This document shows positions 23,436 to 32,391 of a stretch of DNA of 64,000 nt, piece after piece. The stretch comes from MA-ANB-1 sp965216445 (GTDB taxonomy: Bacteria; Actinomycetota; Acidimicrobiia; Spongiisociales; ZC4RG35), in the NCBI GenBank assembly GCA_965216445.1, contig OZ244166.1, forward strand, positions 930,001 through 994,000, read 5' to 3'. Within the stretch, counting starts at the first letter, position 1, and each line of letters starts with the position of its first letter. Below the pieces are notes generated by a model. The model was not told the origin of the DNA. It was given only the letters and a program-made list of their open reading frames with translations, and ran no database searches. A program made the position numbers and the translations under genes.

Positions 23436-24553
23436 TGGTGTGCCGATTCCCGGTACGTCTTGATCGTTGAGGCGAGATAAGCCATCGCCCTCTCAAAGCC
23501 ATTGGTGACTTCGGTATTCGTGTAGTTGAGCACTCGCGCCACCCAGAGCCGGAACAGGAGGTCTTGCGAACCTTCGTTGCCCAACACAAACCGCTCAGTC
23601 TGGTGTTTCAGGATCTCCCACCAGGTTGCGGCATCGAGGAAGGTGGTTCCGCCGGTTTCGAGCATCTCGTGAACCTTTGCCCTGAGTCCCCAGGGAAGTT
23701 CATCGATGCTTGCCAGTTCGGCCGCTTTTGGCGGGTCGGTGATCAAAGGTGTGGTGGTCTCGATCGAGTATCCAACCTGGCTCCGTAGGTCCTCGGGCAC
23801 CGGTGACCCGGCTTCGGCGTGATGGCGTATGTGTGGGATCGATATGTCGGGGAGTGAGTTAGCTGCGTCAAAACACTCGATCAGCATGTCTTTCAGTTCA
23901 GCAAGGGAACCGTAAAGCGCATGACGCTTTCCGTCGGCAACGTGGTGCTCGTAAAGGGAAAGTCCGGACGCAACCGAGTGGAAGGTGAGGGCAGTATCGA
24001 TTCCCCAGTCCGACCTGGCAGCCACGTGTGGGTTGTTGGCGAGCGCCTCGATTGCGGGTCTGGTGAGGAGCAATTCTCCGCCGAGGGGTTGGCCGATGGT
24101 CGGCAGTACCGAATCGGGGTACTTCATAGCCAGCATTGGTTTGGTGATCATCCACGTGATCATCGCGTCGGTGGCCGCCCTTGGGAATCGGTGGCGAACA
24201 ATGCCAAACCCCTGGTCAGCCGCCTGTTCGGCACCCTCGATCCAATCGGGGCCGAAGTTCGTGATGTCGGCGTCGAAGAAGTGGAGTCGGTCGACCTTTT
24301 CTGCCGCAGCCTTGCGGAGCGCGGTGTTCATCGCATCGCCCTTGCCCTTGCGGAATTGCCCGACACGTTGATCTGGGAAGACCTCGACAGTCACTCCTGA
24401 GCTCTCGCTGATCGTCTCGGCTCCAGCGGAGACAACCGGAGAGGAGCCGACCGCCCACACCCGGTCGACACGGGGGTGAGTCGAAGCAATCCTGAGGTTG
24501 GAGAGCACCACGTCGTCGCTTTCGTTCTTGAAAGGGATGGCGACGACACTCAT
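23432..24553 (-). CDS. mgs: Mannosylglycerate synthase (GT78 family)
   Basis: A 373-residue glycosyltransferase strongly resembling the Rhodothermus marinus single-step mannosylglycerate synthase. Shared motifs include V-x-PFKNE, KGKGDAMNTALR, HFFDADITNFGPDWI (metal-binding DAD at 94-96), VRHRFPRAATDAMITWMIT, QPLGGELL, RSDWGIDTALTF and WVARVLNYT. It transfers mannose from GDP-mannose to D-glycerate, giving the compatible solute mannosylglycerate used against heat and salt stress. ManC at 43040 could supply GDP-mannose. It is divergent from herA with a 73-bp gap and has no partner phosphatase, as expected for the one-step route. Confidence 0.83.
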   Translation of the reverse strand: MSVVAIPFKNESDDVVLSNLRIASTHPRVDRVWAVGSSPVVSAGAETISESSGVTVEVFPDQRVGQFRKGKGDAMNTALRKAAAEKVDRLHFFDADITNFGPDWIEGAEQAADQGFGIVRHRFPRAATDAMITWMITKPMLAMKYPDSVLPTIGQPLGGELLLTRPAIEALANNPHVAARSDWGIDTALTFHSVASGLSLYEHHVADGKRHALYGSLAELKDMLIECFDAANSLPDISIPHIRHHAEAGSPVPEDLRSQVGYSIETTTPLITDPPKAAELASIDELPWGLRAKVHEMLETGGTTFLDAATWWEILKHQTERFVLGNEGSQDLLFRLWVARVLNYTNTEVTNGFERAMAYLASTIKTYRESAHH

Positions 24554-24626
24554 TGATGGGACCCTAAATCAATCAGTCATTTGTGATGACAAATACTGTC
24601 GGGGGCGCCGTCTACGCTCGACGATG

Positions 24627-26297
24627 ATGACTGAGATAGTCGGAAGGGTGATCGGGACCCGCGATTCGACACCCCTCGAATTCTGGGTGGGAGTCGGAGA
24701 AGGTGAGTTTCTGCAACTCGACGATGTTGTGGCGCTCGAGCGGGTTCTACCAACCGGTGAACAAGTGAAGATGTACGGCATGGTCGGGCAGGTGGTCGCC
24801 CGGCATGAGGGTGCTCGTTTCGATTCGGATGTGTTTCTGATCGAGGACGGGATACTCCCGGCCCAAGTGTCCGAATCAGCTCAGGTCACATCGACCCGTT
24901 TCGAGCCTGAGGTCTTTGTCCCGCCCAGCCCGGGGCAGGCGGTCCGGATTGCGACCGGAGAAGAACGGGACAAGGCGTTGTTCTTCGACCAGATGGAGCA
25001 ACGTTTCCCAGTCGGCTTGGCTCGGAACGGAGAGCCTCTTTGGGTCAACTTCGAATTCCTCAACGGCGAGCGCGGAGCACATGTCAATATCTCCGGTATC
25101 TCAGGGGTGGCCACGAAGACTTCGTATGCGACGTTCTTGCTCCACTCGTTATTCACCAGCGGAGTCCTTGGGAAGGCGACGGTGAACACCAAGGCACTGA
25201 TCTTCAACGTCAAGGGAGAAGACCTTCTCCATCTCGACCGCCCCAACTCTCGCCTCGATGACGACCAACGGCTCGGCTATACCCATCTCGGATTGCCATC
25301 GACACCGTTCGAATCAGTTGGTTTGTTCGCTCCGCCTCGACTTGGCGATGATCGGGCCACGGCTGACGTTGCCTCCCGTCACGATGTCACATCCTTCTTT
25401 TGGAGTATCCATGAGTTCTGCAGCGAAGATCTCATGCCGTTCCTCTTCGCCGACGCTGAAGACGACAGGGCGCAATACACCACCGTCGTTTACAACGTCA
25501 TGGCGCGCCTCCGCGAGGCAGAGTCAACGGATTCTGGAGCGGCCATAATCGACGGCGTCCGAACCAGAACGTTCCGGGAACTCGTCGATTTGGTGACGGC
25601 CCGTGTTCAGGATGAGGAAACTCGACACAGCTGGGCGGGACCGGCGATCGGCACCGGCACGATCAATGCCTTTGTGCGAAGGCTCCAGGCATCGGTGCGG
25701 CACATCGAGAGGCTGGTCCGCTCCGATGTACCCAACTCTGATAAGCACCGCATTCGCCTTGATCAGAACCAAGTCACGGTGGTCGACCTCCACAACCTCA
25801 ACGACCGCGCTAAACGGTTTGTTGTTGGTGTGACGCTTCGTCGTGCCTTCGAGGACAAGGAGCGGGCAGGCCAGTCGAAGGAGCTTCTGATGGTCGTTCT
25901 CGACGAACTCAACAAGTACGCGCCTCGGGAAGGCACCAGCCCCATCAAAGAGGTGTTGTTGGACATCGCCGAGCGAGGTCGATCGTTGGGTGTGATTCTG
26001 ATCGGGGCCCAGCAGACAGCGTCGGAAGTCGAGCGTCGCATAATCGCCAACTCTTCGATACGTGTCGTCGGACGTCTCGACTCGGCCGAGGCATCTCGGG
26101 AGGAGTACGGATTCCTTCCCGCTGTCCACCGCCAGAGAGCCACCATCGTCAAGCCGGGCACCATGATTCTGAGCCAGCCGGAGCTCCCGGTTCCCCTCGT
26201 GTTGGAATTCCCATTCCCTGCTTGGGCGACTCGGGCCACGGAGGCGATTGTCACCGAAGGCGACAATGTGCCTGAAGATCCGTTTGCTGACTTGTAA
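24627..26297 (+). CDS. herA: HerA-like DNA translocase/helicase
   Basis: A 556-residue FtsK/HerA-superfamily ATPase. The N-terminal HAS-barrel (about residues 3-50, EIVGRVIGTRDSTPLEFWVG) is followed by a variant Walker A, GISGVATKT (157-165, Lys164). Walker B is MVVLDELNKYAP (Asp426-Glu427). Then come ERGRSLGVILIGAQQTASEVERRIIANSSIRVVGRLD and a C-terminal FPFPAWA latch-like strand. HerA forms a hexameric ring that loads with NurA and pumps DNA during end processing. Two adjacent ATGs (24624, 24627) are both possible. It heads the herA-sbcD-sbcC-nurA operon, 81 bp before sbcD. Confidence 0.88.
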   Translation: MTEIVGRVIGTRDSTPLEFWVGVGEGEFLQLDDVVALERVLPTGEQVKMYGMVGQVVARHEGARFDSDVFLIEDGILPAQVSESAQVTSTRFEPEVFVPPSPGQAVRIATGEERDKALFFDQMEQRFPVGLARNGEPLWVNFEFLNGERGAHVNISGISGVATKTSYATFLLHSLFTSGVLGKATVNTKALIFNVKGEDLLHLDRPNSRLDDDQRLGYTHLGLPSTPFESVGLFAPPRLGDDRATADVASRHDVTSFFWSIHEFCSEDLMPFLFADAEDDRAQYTTVVYNVMARLREAESTDSGAAIIDGVRTRTFRELVDLVTARVQDEETRHSWAGPAIGTGTINAFVRRLQASVRHIERLVRSDVPNSDKHRIRLDQNQVTVVDLHNLNDRAKRFVVGVTLRRAFEDKERAGQSKELLMVVLDELNKYAPREGTSPIKEVLLDIAERGRSLGVILIGAQQTASEVERRIIANSSIRVVGRLDSAEASREEYGFLPAVHRQRATIVKPGTMILSQPELPVPLVLEFPFPAWATRATEAIVTEGDNVPEDPFADL

Positions 26298-26378
26298 CTC
26301 TCGGCCACATCGTCCCGGTGAACGGCGCACTCTTCTCCGATACCCGAATCTGTCACTGGCACCCGATACGATCGGATT

Positions 26379-27512
26379 GTGGCTGTAAAGATCCTTCACA
26401 CATCTGACTGGCACGTCGGGAGACGGATCGGTGGGCATGACCGCTCCGCTGAGCATGAGGCCGTGCTCGACGAGATCGCCGAGATCAGCGAGTCAAACGA
26501 CGTGGACTTGGTGTTGGTTGCCGGGGACCTATTCGACTCCGCTTCGCCAAATCCCCGTTCTGAGGCGATTGTTTGGAGGTCGCTGCTCCGGTTGTCCCAA
26601 GGGGCGCAAGTGCTTGTGGTCGCAGGCAACCACGACAATGCAGCACGGTTGGAAGCCGTTTCTCCTTTGCTGGACATGAGTCGGGTAAAGGTTGTCGCGT
26701 CTCCCACGGCTCCCGCTCGAGGTGGCGTCGTTGTTCTGCCAGAGCTCGAGACGAAAGTCGCCTTGCTTCCTTTCGTTTCTCAGAGAGGAATAGTGCGCGC
26801 GGAGCATCTGATGGAAGCAGACTCCGACGAACACGCGGGACTCTACGGAGAGCGAGTGGGAGTGTTGATCGAACGACTCACCGCAGACATGGGTTCGGAT
26901 ACGGTCAACGTCCTGACCAGCCACCTCACTGTATATGGTGGGTTGGCGGGCGGTGGCGAACGGCAAGCCCACATTTTTGGGTATGCCATACCGAGCTCAG
27001 CATTCCCGGGACACCTTTCTTACGTCGCACTTGGCCATTTGCATCGCCAGCAGAAAATGCCTCATGGTGCCGCTGTCTGGTACTCGGGGTCCCCGCTGCA
27101 ACTGGATTTTGGTGAAGTGGACGATCAAAAGGGCGTGTTGCTCATCGAGGCCAGCCCTGGTCTTCCATCGAAGGTGACCACCGTGCCTCTGACCAAGGGT
27201 CGTCGGTTGGTTTCGGTCTTTGGGACATTGGATCGAGTGTTGGCCAGGTCTGACGAACTTGGTGATGCGTACGTACGCGTCGAGCTGGACGAGCCTGCGC
27301 GTGTCGGGCTCGCGGACGAGGTGCGCAGTGCTATTCCCAATGTTGTTGACGTCAAGTTGCGCACGCAGGAGGAGACCGCTTCAAGAGCCTTCGATAACCG
27401 GAACACCGTTACCGGACCAGAAGCATTCAAGACCTATCTCACGGAACAAGATGTCGACGATGCCCGAATCGAGGCGCTGTTTGCCGAGTTAATGGACGAG
27501 GCGAGCAAGTGA
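26379..27512 (+). CDS. sbcD: Mre11/SbcD-type nuclease subunit
   Basis: A 377-residue calcineurin-like phosphodiesterase with all Mre11 motifs: DWHVG, GDLFDSA, GNHDN, TSHLTV and GHLHRQQ. These coordinate two Mn ions for DNA end and hairpin cleavage. A capping domain and a C-terminal Rad50-binding tail follow. The start is GTG 26379, giving VAVKILHTSDWHVG. Its stop overlaps the sbcC start by 4 nt (GTGA). It acts with the next gene's ATPase at double-strand breaks. Confidence 0.92.
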   Translation: MAVKILHTSDWHVGRRIGGHDRSAEHEAVLDEIAEISESNDVDLVLVAGDLFDSASPNPRSEAIVWRSLLRLSQGAQVLVVAGNHDNAARLEAVSPLLDMSRVKVVASPTAPARGGVVVLPELETKVALLPFVSQRGIVRAEHLMEADSDEHAGLYGERVGVLIERLTADMGSDTVNVLTSHLTVYGGLAGGGERQAHIFGYAIPSSAFPGHLSYVALGHLHRQQKMPHGAAVWYSGSPLQLDFGEVDDQKGVLLIEASPGLPSKVTTVPLTKGRRLVSVFGTLDRVLARSDELGDAYVRVELDEPARVGLADEVRSAIPNVVDVKLRTQEETASRAFDNRNTVTGPEAFKTYLTEQDVDDARIEALFAELMDEASK

Positions 27513-29869
27513 GACCGATGAAGATCACGGTCGAGGGCTTTTTCGCCTATCGAAGAACGGCCATTGTCGACCTGACGGATATTTCCTATTTCGCCCTCGA
27601 AGGTCCGACGGGTTCGGGCAAGTCGAGTCTTATCGATGCGATGGTCTTTGCCCTGTACGGTCGGGTTCCACGTCTGGGTGGAGGCACCGTTGCACCTGCG
27701 ATATCAGCCGGAGCGGAGCGTGCGAGGGTGTCCTTTGACTTCGAGGTCAAGGACGCGAAGTACACCGCAACGAGACTGCTCACCCGCACCAAGAGCGGAG
27801 GAGCGAGCACTACCGAAGCGAGGCTGGAGTCCGAGGGCCATGTCCTCGCCTCGGGGGCAGCGCCGGTGACGGGTGCGATAGCGGAATTGCTCAACCTCTC
27901 CTTCGAGGACTTCACAAGAACTGTCGTTCTGCCTCAAGGGGAGTTCGCTCGATTCTTGACCGCAACACCCAAGGAACGCCAGGAGTTGCTTCGCGGCCTG
28001 CTCGGGCTGGAAATCTATCGGACCATGGCAACGTTGGCTCGATCGCGCGAGCAATCTGAAAAGGCGAAGCTGGAGTCCTCGTCATCCCTCCTGCAGTCGC
28101 TCGAGGTTCCCACCGAGGAGGAGAAAGAGGCTGCCGTCGCCCGGGTTGAAGCGCTCGACAAGCTCGCTGGCGTTGTCGCAGCCGGTGACAGTCGGCTGAA
28201 AGAGCTGGAGAAAGACGCAACTTCGCTGGATGGTTCAATTGCCCAAATCGCCGACGGAGTGAAAAGGCTGAGGACGGCTTCCATCCCGGAGAAGATCGAC
28301 GAGTTAGCCCAAGCCATATCCACCATCGAAACCAGGCTCGTAGACCTCGAGGACGAAAAAGCGAGAGTCGAATCTGAATGGCAGGCATCTTCGGAGCGCC
28401 TCGAGAAGCTCCCGGATGTCGACTCCCTCGATCGCTTCGCGGACCTTTATGGCCGCAAGGACCGTCTAAAAGCCGAGTTGGCCGGCTACGACGTCGAAGG
28501 TCTAAGGGCCCGACTCGAAGGCCTCGAAGCTGAGGTGGCTGCAAAAGGGCAGGAGCTGAGGCGGACCCGAGATCACTACGAGTCCGCCAGGGTTGCGCAT
28601 TCGGCGCACGACATTGCGACCCGGTTGACCGACGGAGACTCATGTCCGGTTTGCGGCAACACCGTTCGCGATTTGGAGCCCTCCGGTGCCCCAGTCGACG
28701 TGCAAGAGGCGAAGTCCGGACTCGAGGCTATCGAGGACGAGCTCAACGGTCTGCGAGATCGGATGGCGGAGGCGAAAGCTGGACTTGCTTCCGCCGAGTC
28801 TGCGGTCAACCAGAAAGCGGCGAGCGTCAAGGAGATCGAGGCTGACCTGCGGGAGGCACCTCCATCTGAAGAGTTGGCCCGGAAACGGACCGAGTTGGTT
28901 GCTGCTACCGGAGAGCTCGACAAGTTGGGCGACCGCAAGAAGAGTCTGACGGAAGATGCCGCGAAGCTTCAGAAACGCCTGTCTGAGCTTGCAGAACAGC
29001 AGAGGTCACTGGGTCGAATGTTGATGCAGGAGCGGGAGCGCCTCGCAGATCTCAAGCCGCCGCTTGCGGAGAGTGAGGATGTGCTAATCCAGTGGAAGGA
29101 GTTTGCCAGCTGGACCCTGGTGAAGCGTGAAGAGCTGGAACAGGACCAGGAACTGCTGACCTCGAAGTTGGCCGAGAATCGATCTTTGGCCAAACGGACC
29201 GTTGCCGATCTCGAACGACAGTTAGAGCAGCACCGGATCCCACTCGACGACAATCTCTCGGTTGCGGTTGCTAGAGCTCAGGAGAAGGCAATGCAGATGG
29301 TGGAAGCACATCAGACCGCCACCGAGCAGGCTCAGCAATTGGAGTCGGGCATCGAAGCAGCGAAGGAATCCGCCGAGGTTGCCGCGGCACTCGCAACCCA
29401 CCTGCGTTCTGACGGTTTCGAGCGTTGGATGATGGCTGGGGCTATTTCCGGTTTGGTTGCGGGGGCGAACACGATCCTCGGTCAACTCTCCGAATCGAAC
29501 TACTCGTTGCGTGCGGACTTGGAGGGCTCTTTCGACATCGTGGACCATCGAAATGCCGATGAAGTGAGGCCGATCTCGACCCTTTCTGGGGGAGAGACGT
29601 TCTTGGTCTCCTTGGCCCTGGCGTTGTCGCTTGCCGAGACATTGGCGGCTAGCGGTGGATCCAATCTCGACGCCATAATTCTCGATGAAGGGTTCGGCAC
29701 GCTCGACGAAGAGTCGTTGGACGTTGTCGCGGCTGTTCTCGAAGGCCTCTCGGTGAGTGGGCTGATGGTTGGCATCATCACCCACGTCCGAGCGCTGGCG
29801 AGCCGGGCTCCCACCCGCTTCGCCGTGCGGAAGGGCCCGGATGGTTCTTCTGTAGAGGTGGTTGTGTGA
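27509..29869 (+). CDS. sbcC: Rad50/SbcC-type SMC-like ATPase subunit
   Basis: A 786-residue SMC-like ATPase. Walker A is GPTGSGKSS (residues 32-40) in the N-terminal lobe. Two long coiled-coil stretches flank a zinc hook, CPVC at 379-382. The ABC signature LSGGETFLVSLALALS begins near 692, and Walker B is AIILDEGFGTLDEE. It is shorter than proteobacterial SbcC (about 1,050), so the coiled coil is short and nearer archaeal Rad50. The GTG start at 27509 forms a GTGA overlap with sbcD; ATG 27518 is an alternative. Its own stop overlaps nurA the same way. Confidence 0.92.
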   Translation: MRPMKITVEGFFAYRRTAIVDLTDISYFALEGPTGSGKSSLIDAMVFALYGRVPRLGGGTVAPAISAGAERARVSFDFEVKDAKYTATRLLTRTKSGGASTTEARLESEGHVLASGAAPVTGAIAELLNLSFEDFTRTVVLPQGEFARFLTATPKERQELLRGLLGLEIYRTMATLARSREQSEKAKLESSSSLLQSLEVPTEEEKEAAVARVEALDKLAGVVAAGDSRLKELEKDATSLDGSIAQIADGVKRLRTASIPEKIDELAQAISTIETRLVDLEDEKARVESEWQASSERLEKLPDVDSLDRFADLYGRKDRLKAELAGYDVEGLRARLEGLEAEVAAKGQELRRTRDHYESARVAHSAHDIATRLTDGDSCPVCGNTVRDLEPSGAPVDVQEAKSGLEAIEDELNGLRDRMAEAKAGLASAESAVNQKAASVKEIEADLREAPPSEELARKRTELVAATGELDKLGDRKKSLTEDAAKLQKRLSELAEQQRSLGRMLMQERERLADLKPPLAESEDVLIQWKEFASWTLVKREELEQDQELLTSKLAENRSLAKRTVADLERQLEQHRIPLDDNLSVAVARAQEKAMQMVEAHQTATEQAQQLESGIEAAKESAEVAAALATHLRSDGFERWMMAGAISGLVAGANTILGQLSESNYSLRADLEGSFDIVDHRNADEVRPISTLSGGETFLVSLALALSLAETLAASGGSNLDAIILDEGFGTLDEESLDVVAAVLEGLSVSGLMVGIITHVRALASRAPTRFAVRKGPDGSSVEVVV

Positions 29870-30777
29870 AGTACACGGTTGAAACCTGGGACCCCGACTA
29901 CGGAGCACCGTCTTCGTCTGACCTCGAGGACGCATCCGAAAAGGTGGAAGTAGGGATTGAGAAAGCATCCGATGACTGGGAGCCGGTCCTCCCGGATGCG
30001 CCACCGCCGGCGGAGTTGCTTTTTGTCGACGGGGTACGGCGGGTGGATGCCTCCCTGTGGATAGAACAGCCGCCCGACTTCCCGGGTTTTGCGCTGGCGG
30101 CCACGTATGCGGCCGGCGCCGTCAGATGCAACCACAGAGCAGTCCTCGAAGCCGCCGTCGTGGAACGGGGCTTATTCACATCGGCAGCGGCCTCCGACAT
30201 CGACTCCAGGGTTGGTAGCTATGAGGTAAAGGCCACAAAGGGGAACACGCCGGAGGAGTTGTGGCTGGGCATCCAACAACGAATGGGAGACCTCGAAGCC
30301 CGCATCACACGGGAAGCCGGGAACGCCGAGTTCGTAGTTGTCGACGGGCCCTTGTCCCATCATCGAGACATCGATAACGCAGTTGGCTACATCAAAACCC
30401 AGAAGGTGCAATACCTGCCCCTCGAGTTGCGCCATGTGCTGACTTCGCTTCCCGTCGGCTACAGGACTCCACTATTCCTGACTACGACATCGTGGAGCAG
30501 ATTCTCCTGGTATTTGCGTCTGGCGAACCACGCCGGGCCTGCAGGTGGTCTAGTCCGTTGCGAAATCGATGGAAACACTGATCGTGTTCAAGCGATTCGC
30601 ATAGCCAATCAGGTCAGCGCGGCGTTGCCAAGGTTCGCCTCAGATCGACACAAAGATCCGCGTGCACCGCAGAACCTCTATCCGATTGGCGGTCTGGAGC
30701 GAGATCTGAAGCATCGTCTGGGTGATAGGGAGCGAGCAATCAGAGCTCTGAGGGTGGCTGCGGCATCTGCCGCATGA
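29866..30777 (+). CDS. nurA: NurA-type 5'-3' nuclease
   Basis: A 303-residue protein with the NurA RNase H-like core. LLFVDGVRRVDA places an Asp at residue 55, FVVVDGPLSH places another at 160, and the C-terminal part has RCEIDGN and a basic GGLERDLKHRLGDRERAIRAL helix. NurA resects 5' ends in a complex with the HerA ring, beside Mre11-Rad50, in archaea. Identification rests on the two Asp motifs plus the operon; the family is divergent, so confidence is less than for its partners. The GTG start overlaps the sbcC stop by 4 nt. A strong hairpin follows. Confidence 0.78.
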   Translation: MKYTVETWDPDYGAPSSSDLEDASEKVEVGIEKASDDWEPVLPDAPPPAELLFVDGVRRVDASLWIEQPPDFPGFALAATYAAGAVRCNHRAVLEAAVVERGLFTSAAASDIDSRVGSYEVKATKGNTPEELWLGIQQRMGDLEARITREAGNAEFVVVDGPLSHHRDIDNAVGYIKTQKVQYLPLELRHVLTSLPVGYRTPLFLTTTSWSRFSWYLRLANHAGPAGGLVRCEIDGNTDRVQAIRIANQVSAALPRFASDRHKDPRAPQNLYPIGGLERDLKHRLGDRERAIRALRVAAASAA

Positions 30778-30780
30778 CGT

Positions 30781-30816
30781 CGCAATCCGGGGGTGGTTGG
30801 CCACCCCCGATTTGCG
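30781..30816 (+). terminator. Hairpin terminator after nurA
   Basis: CGCAATCCGGGGGTGG, loop TTGG, then CCACCCCCGATTTGCG form a long GC-rich stem with small internal mismatches, 3 bp after the nurA stop. There is no clear U-run. A second small stem (GACCGC / GCGGTC, 30825-30843) follows. It probably ends the herA-nurA transcript and shields the convergent sigma-factor operon. Confidence 0.6.
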
Positions 30817-30909
30817 ATGTGGAGGACCGCTATTTTCGCGGTCTGATCGGTAGCTGGTTTCCCAATCCACCGATATTCATAAGCATTCAGGGAGGAATGC
30901 GTTAACGGT

Positions 30910-31305
30910 CTATTCCGCCCCGAGTGAGGCTATGTCTGAAATGTCGGCTTCCTGAATAGCAATGGTGTCGTCTGCCGGAAGAAAGTCGATGAACTGGCTG
31001 TCGCTCTCAATCAGCTGTTGGGAGCTTGGTGCAGCCAGCGGGGTTTCCGTCGGTGTGACGAGGTCACCGGATCGGGCTGCCGGGGTAGCGCTGATGGCCA
31101 CTATGACGGCGAGGGCGGTAAGTGCCATCGCTCCGGACTGGGCCAGGGGCTTCGCCAACGCTCTGAGTTTGCCGAACACAACAAATACGACCCTCGGCAG
31201 GGCGGCACGCCGGTAGGACAGCACCTCGAGTCGGAGTCTTTCCTCGAGAGTGTCCTTGAATCGGTCGATTTCGGGAACCTCTGGTATTCGCATTTCAGAA
31301 GGCAT
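30910..31305 (-). CDS. One-TM membrane protein, candidate anti-sigma partner of the ECF factor
   Basis: A 131-residue protein: a charged cytoplasmic N-terminus (EIDRFKDTLEERLRLEVLSYRR), one membrane helix (about residues 58-77, SGAMALTALAVIVAISA) and an acidic outer tail ending DISDIASLGAE. It starts 11 nt inside the ECF sigma gene, at ATG 31305. Gene order and the single membrane span suggest a membrane anti-sigma factor, but I do not see the ZAS zinc motif (H-x3-C-x2-C). The function is therefore inferred from position only. Confidence 0.6.
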   Translation of the reverse strand: MPSEMRIPEVPEIDRFKDTLEERLRLEVLSYRRAALPRVVFVVFGKLRALAKPLAQSGAMALTALAVIVAISATPAARSGDLVTPTETPLAAPSSQQLIESDSQFIDFLPADDTIAIQEADISDIASLGAE

Positions 31306-31894
31306 ATGTCGGATCCTCTTGCCCCGTGCCAAGCACAGTCGTCGAATCAAGATGGTTCCTGACCGCACGTCGGGCCCGCGAGAGACGGAGGCGGGCGGCG
31401 TTTGGTGTGATATCCAGGGAATATGCCGCTTCGCTTGGGCTGAGGCCATCGTATGCAACCAACTCGAGGACATCGCGCTCGGAACGGGTCAGGCGTGCCA
31501 TTGCCTCTTCGAGAGCGGGAGCCTGGCGCGACGCGTCGATGGCTGACGCTACTGCATCGTCTTCGGCTGCGGTGAAGACCGGGAATGAATTGGAGACTTT
31601 GACCTCAAGGCGACGGTTGCCGACATACTTGCGCCTCTGTTTTGCCAAGAGTCGCCGTGCGATTCCGAACAGCCAGGGGAGTGCGGTGTCGGTTTCAGGG
31701 CGGTAACGGTGGGCAGCCTGCAGAGCCACGAGGAAAGTCTCGCCAACGAGATCGGCTACGTCATCTGGGTTGGCGCATCGTCTGAGCGAATAACGGGTTA
31801 TGGGGTCGACGTGACGGCGAAAGAAGACGGAGTAAGACTCCGCCGAACCCGCCGCTGCTGCGACGAGAAGATCCGCATCTGAACGGTCCACCAC
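31295..31894 (-). CDS. ECF-type RNA polymerase sigma factor
   Basis: A 199-residue sigma-70 family factor with only regions 2 and 4. Region 2 reads FFRRHVDPITRYSLRRCANPDDVADLVGETFLVAL then PWLFGIARRLLAKQRR. Region 4 reads LTRSERDVLELVAYDGLSPSEAAYSLDITPNAARLRLSRARR. The start is GTG 31894, with a second GTG codon directly after it. The next gene overlaps its end by 11 nt and is a membrane protein, the usual arrangement for an envelope-stress sigma/anti-sigma pair. The target promoter cannot be read here. Confidence 0.88.
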   Translation of the reverse strand: MVDRSDADLLVAAAAGSAESYSVFFRRHVDPITRYSLRRCANPDDVADLVGETFLVALQAAHRYRPETDTALPWLFGIARRLLAKQRRKYVGNRRLEVKVSNSFPVFTAAEDDAVASAIDASRQAPALEEAMARLTRSERDVLELVAYDGLSPSEAAYSLDITPNAARLRLSRARRAVRNHLDSTTVLGTGQEDPTYAF

Positions 31895-31969
31895 ATCACC
31901 ATTATGACGGCAAACCCTTGTTGCATGTCAACGAATGCCAGGACTGGGACAATCCTGCGCGACGTTCAG

Positions 31970-32365
31970 CTAGATCTCTACCTGAACTCCGTGGCTCTCG
32001 CCGATCTCAATGATGTGTTTCCTCTCGGCCGGTTCGAGGAGGCGATCGATCAACACGTGTCGCTTGCGATTGGTTGTCACCAGTACCAAGCCCCGTCGTT
32101 TCGGTTTGATGATCGCACCAACCGTGTCCCACGGAAGCGACTGGCGACGGATCAGACACAACCGGTCGAGACTGTCCGTCGAAACGTCGATCGCCAGGGG
32201 AAAGTCGAAAAGGACGACGATTCCCAGCAGCGCACCTAGAACCCCAAACGTGATCGGGACGGCCACCGGTGATTCGACGGCGAGTGTCAGGAGCGCCATC
32301 CCTATCAACATCGGGGGCGTCAGCAGCGCAAGTGCAACACGCACCTTTGATTCATTGATTCGCAT
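31970..32365 (-). CDS. Small PH-like membrane protein of unknown function
   Basis: A 131-residue protein with two membrane helices (about residues 10-30 and 38-55) followed by a beta-rich segment, DVSTDSLDRLCLIRRQSLPWDTVGAIIKPKRRGLVLVTTNRKRHVLIDRLL. The W-D-x-V followed by basic strands resembles bacterial PH (bPH2-type) domains. I used ATG 32365; the frame from 32674 includes more than 100 residues of antisense-like text inside the neighbour. It lies 27 bp downstream of the DMT transporter, so it may be part of the gpsA-led leftward operon. Confidence 0.6.
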   Translation of the reverse strand: MRINESKVRVALALLTPPMLIGMALLTLAVESPVAVPITFGVLGALLGIVVLFDFPLAIDVSTDSLDRLCLIRRQSLPWDTVGAIIKPKRRGLVLVTTNRKRHVLIDRLLEPAERKHIIEIGESHGVQVEI

Positions 32366-32391
32366 CGTTCGCGAGAGCCTTTCCTGGCTGG

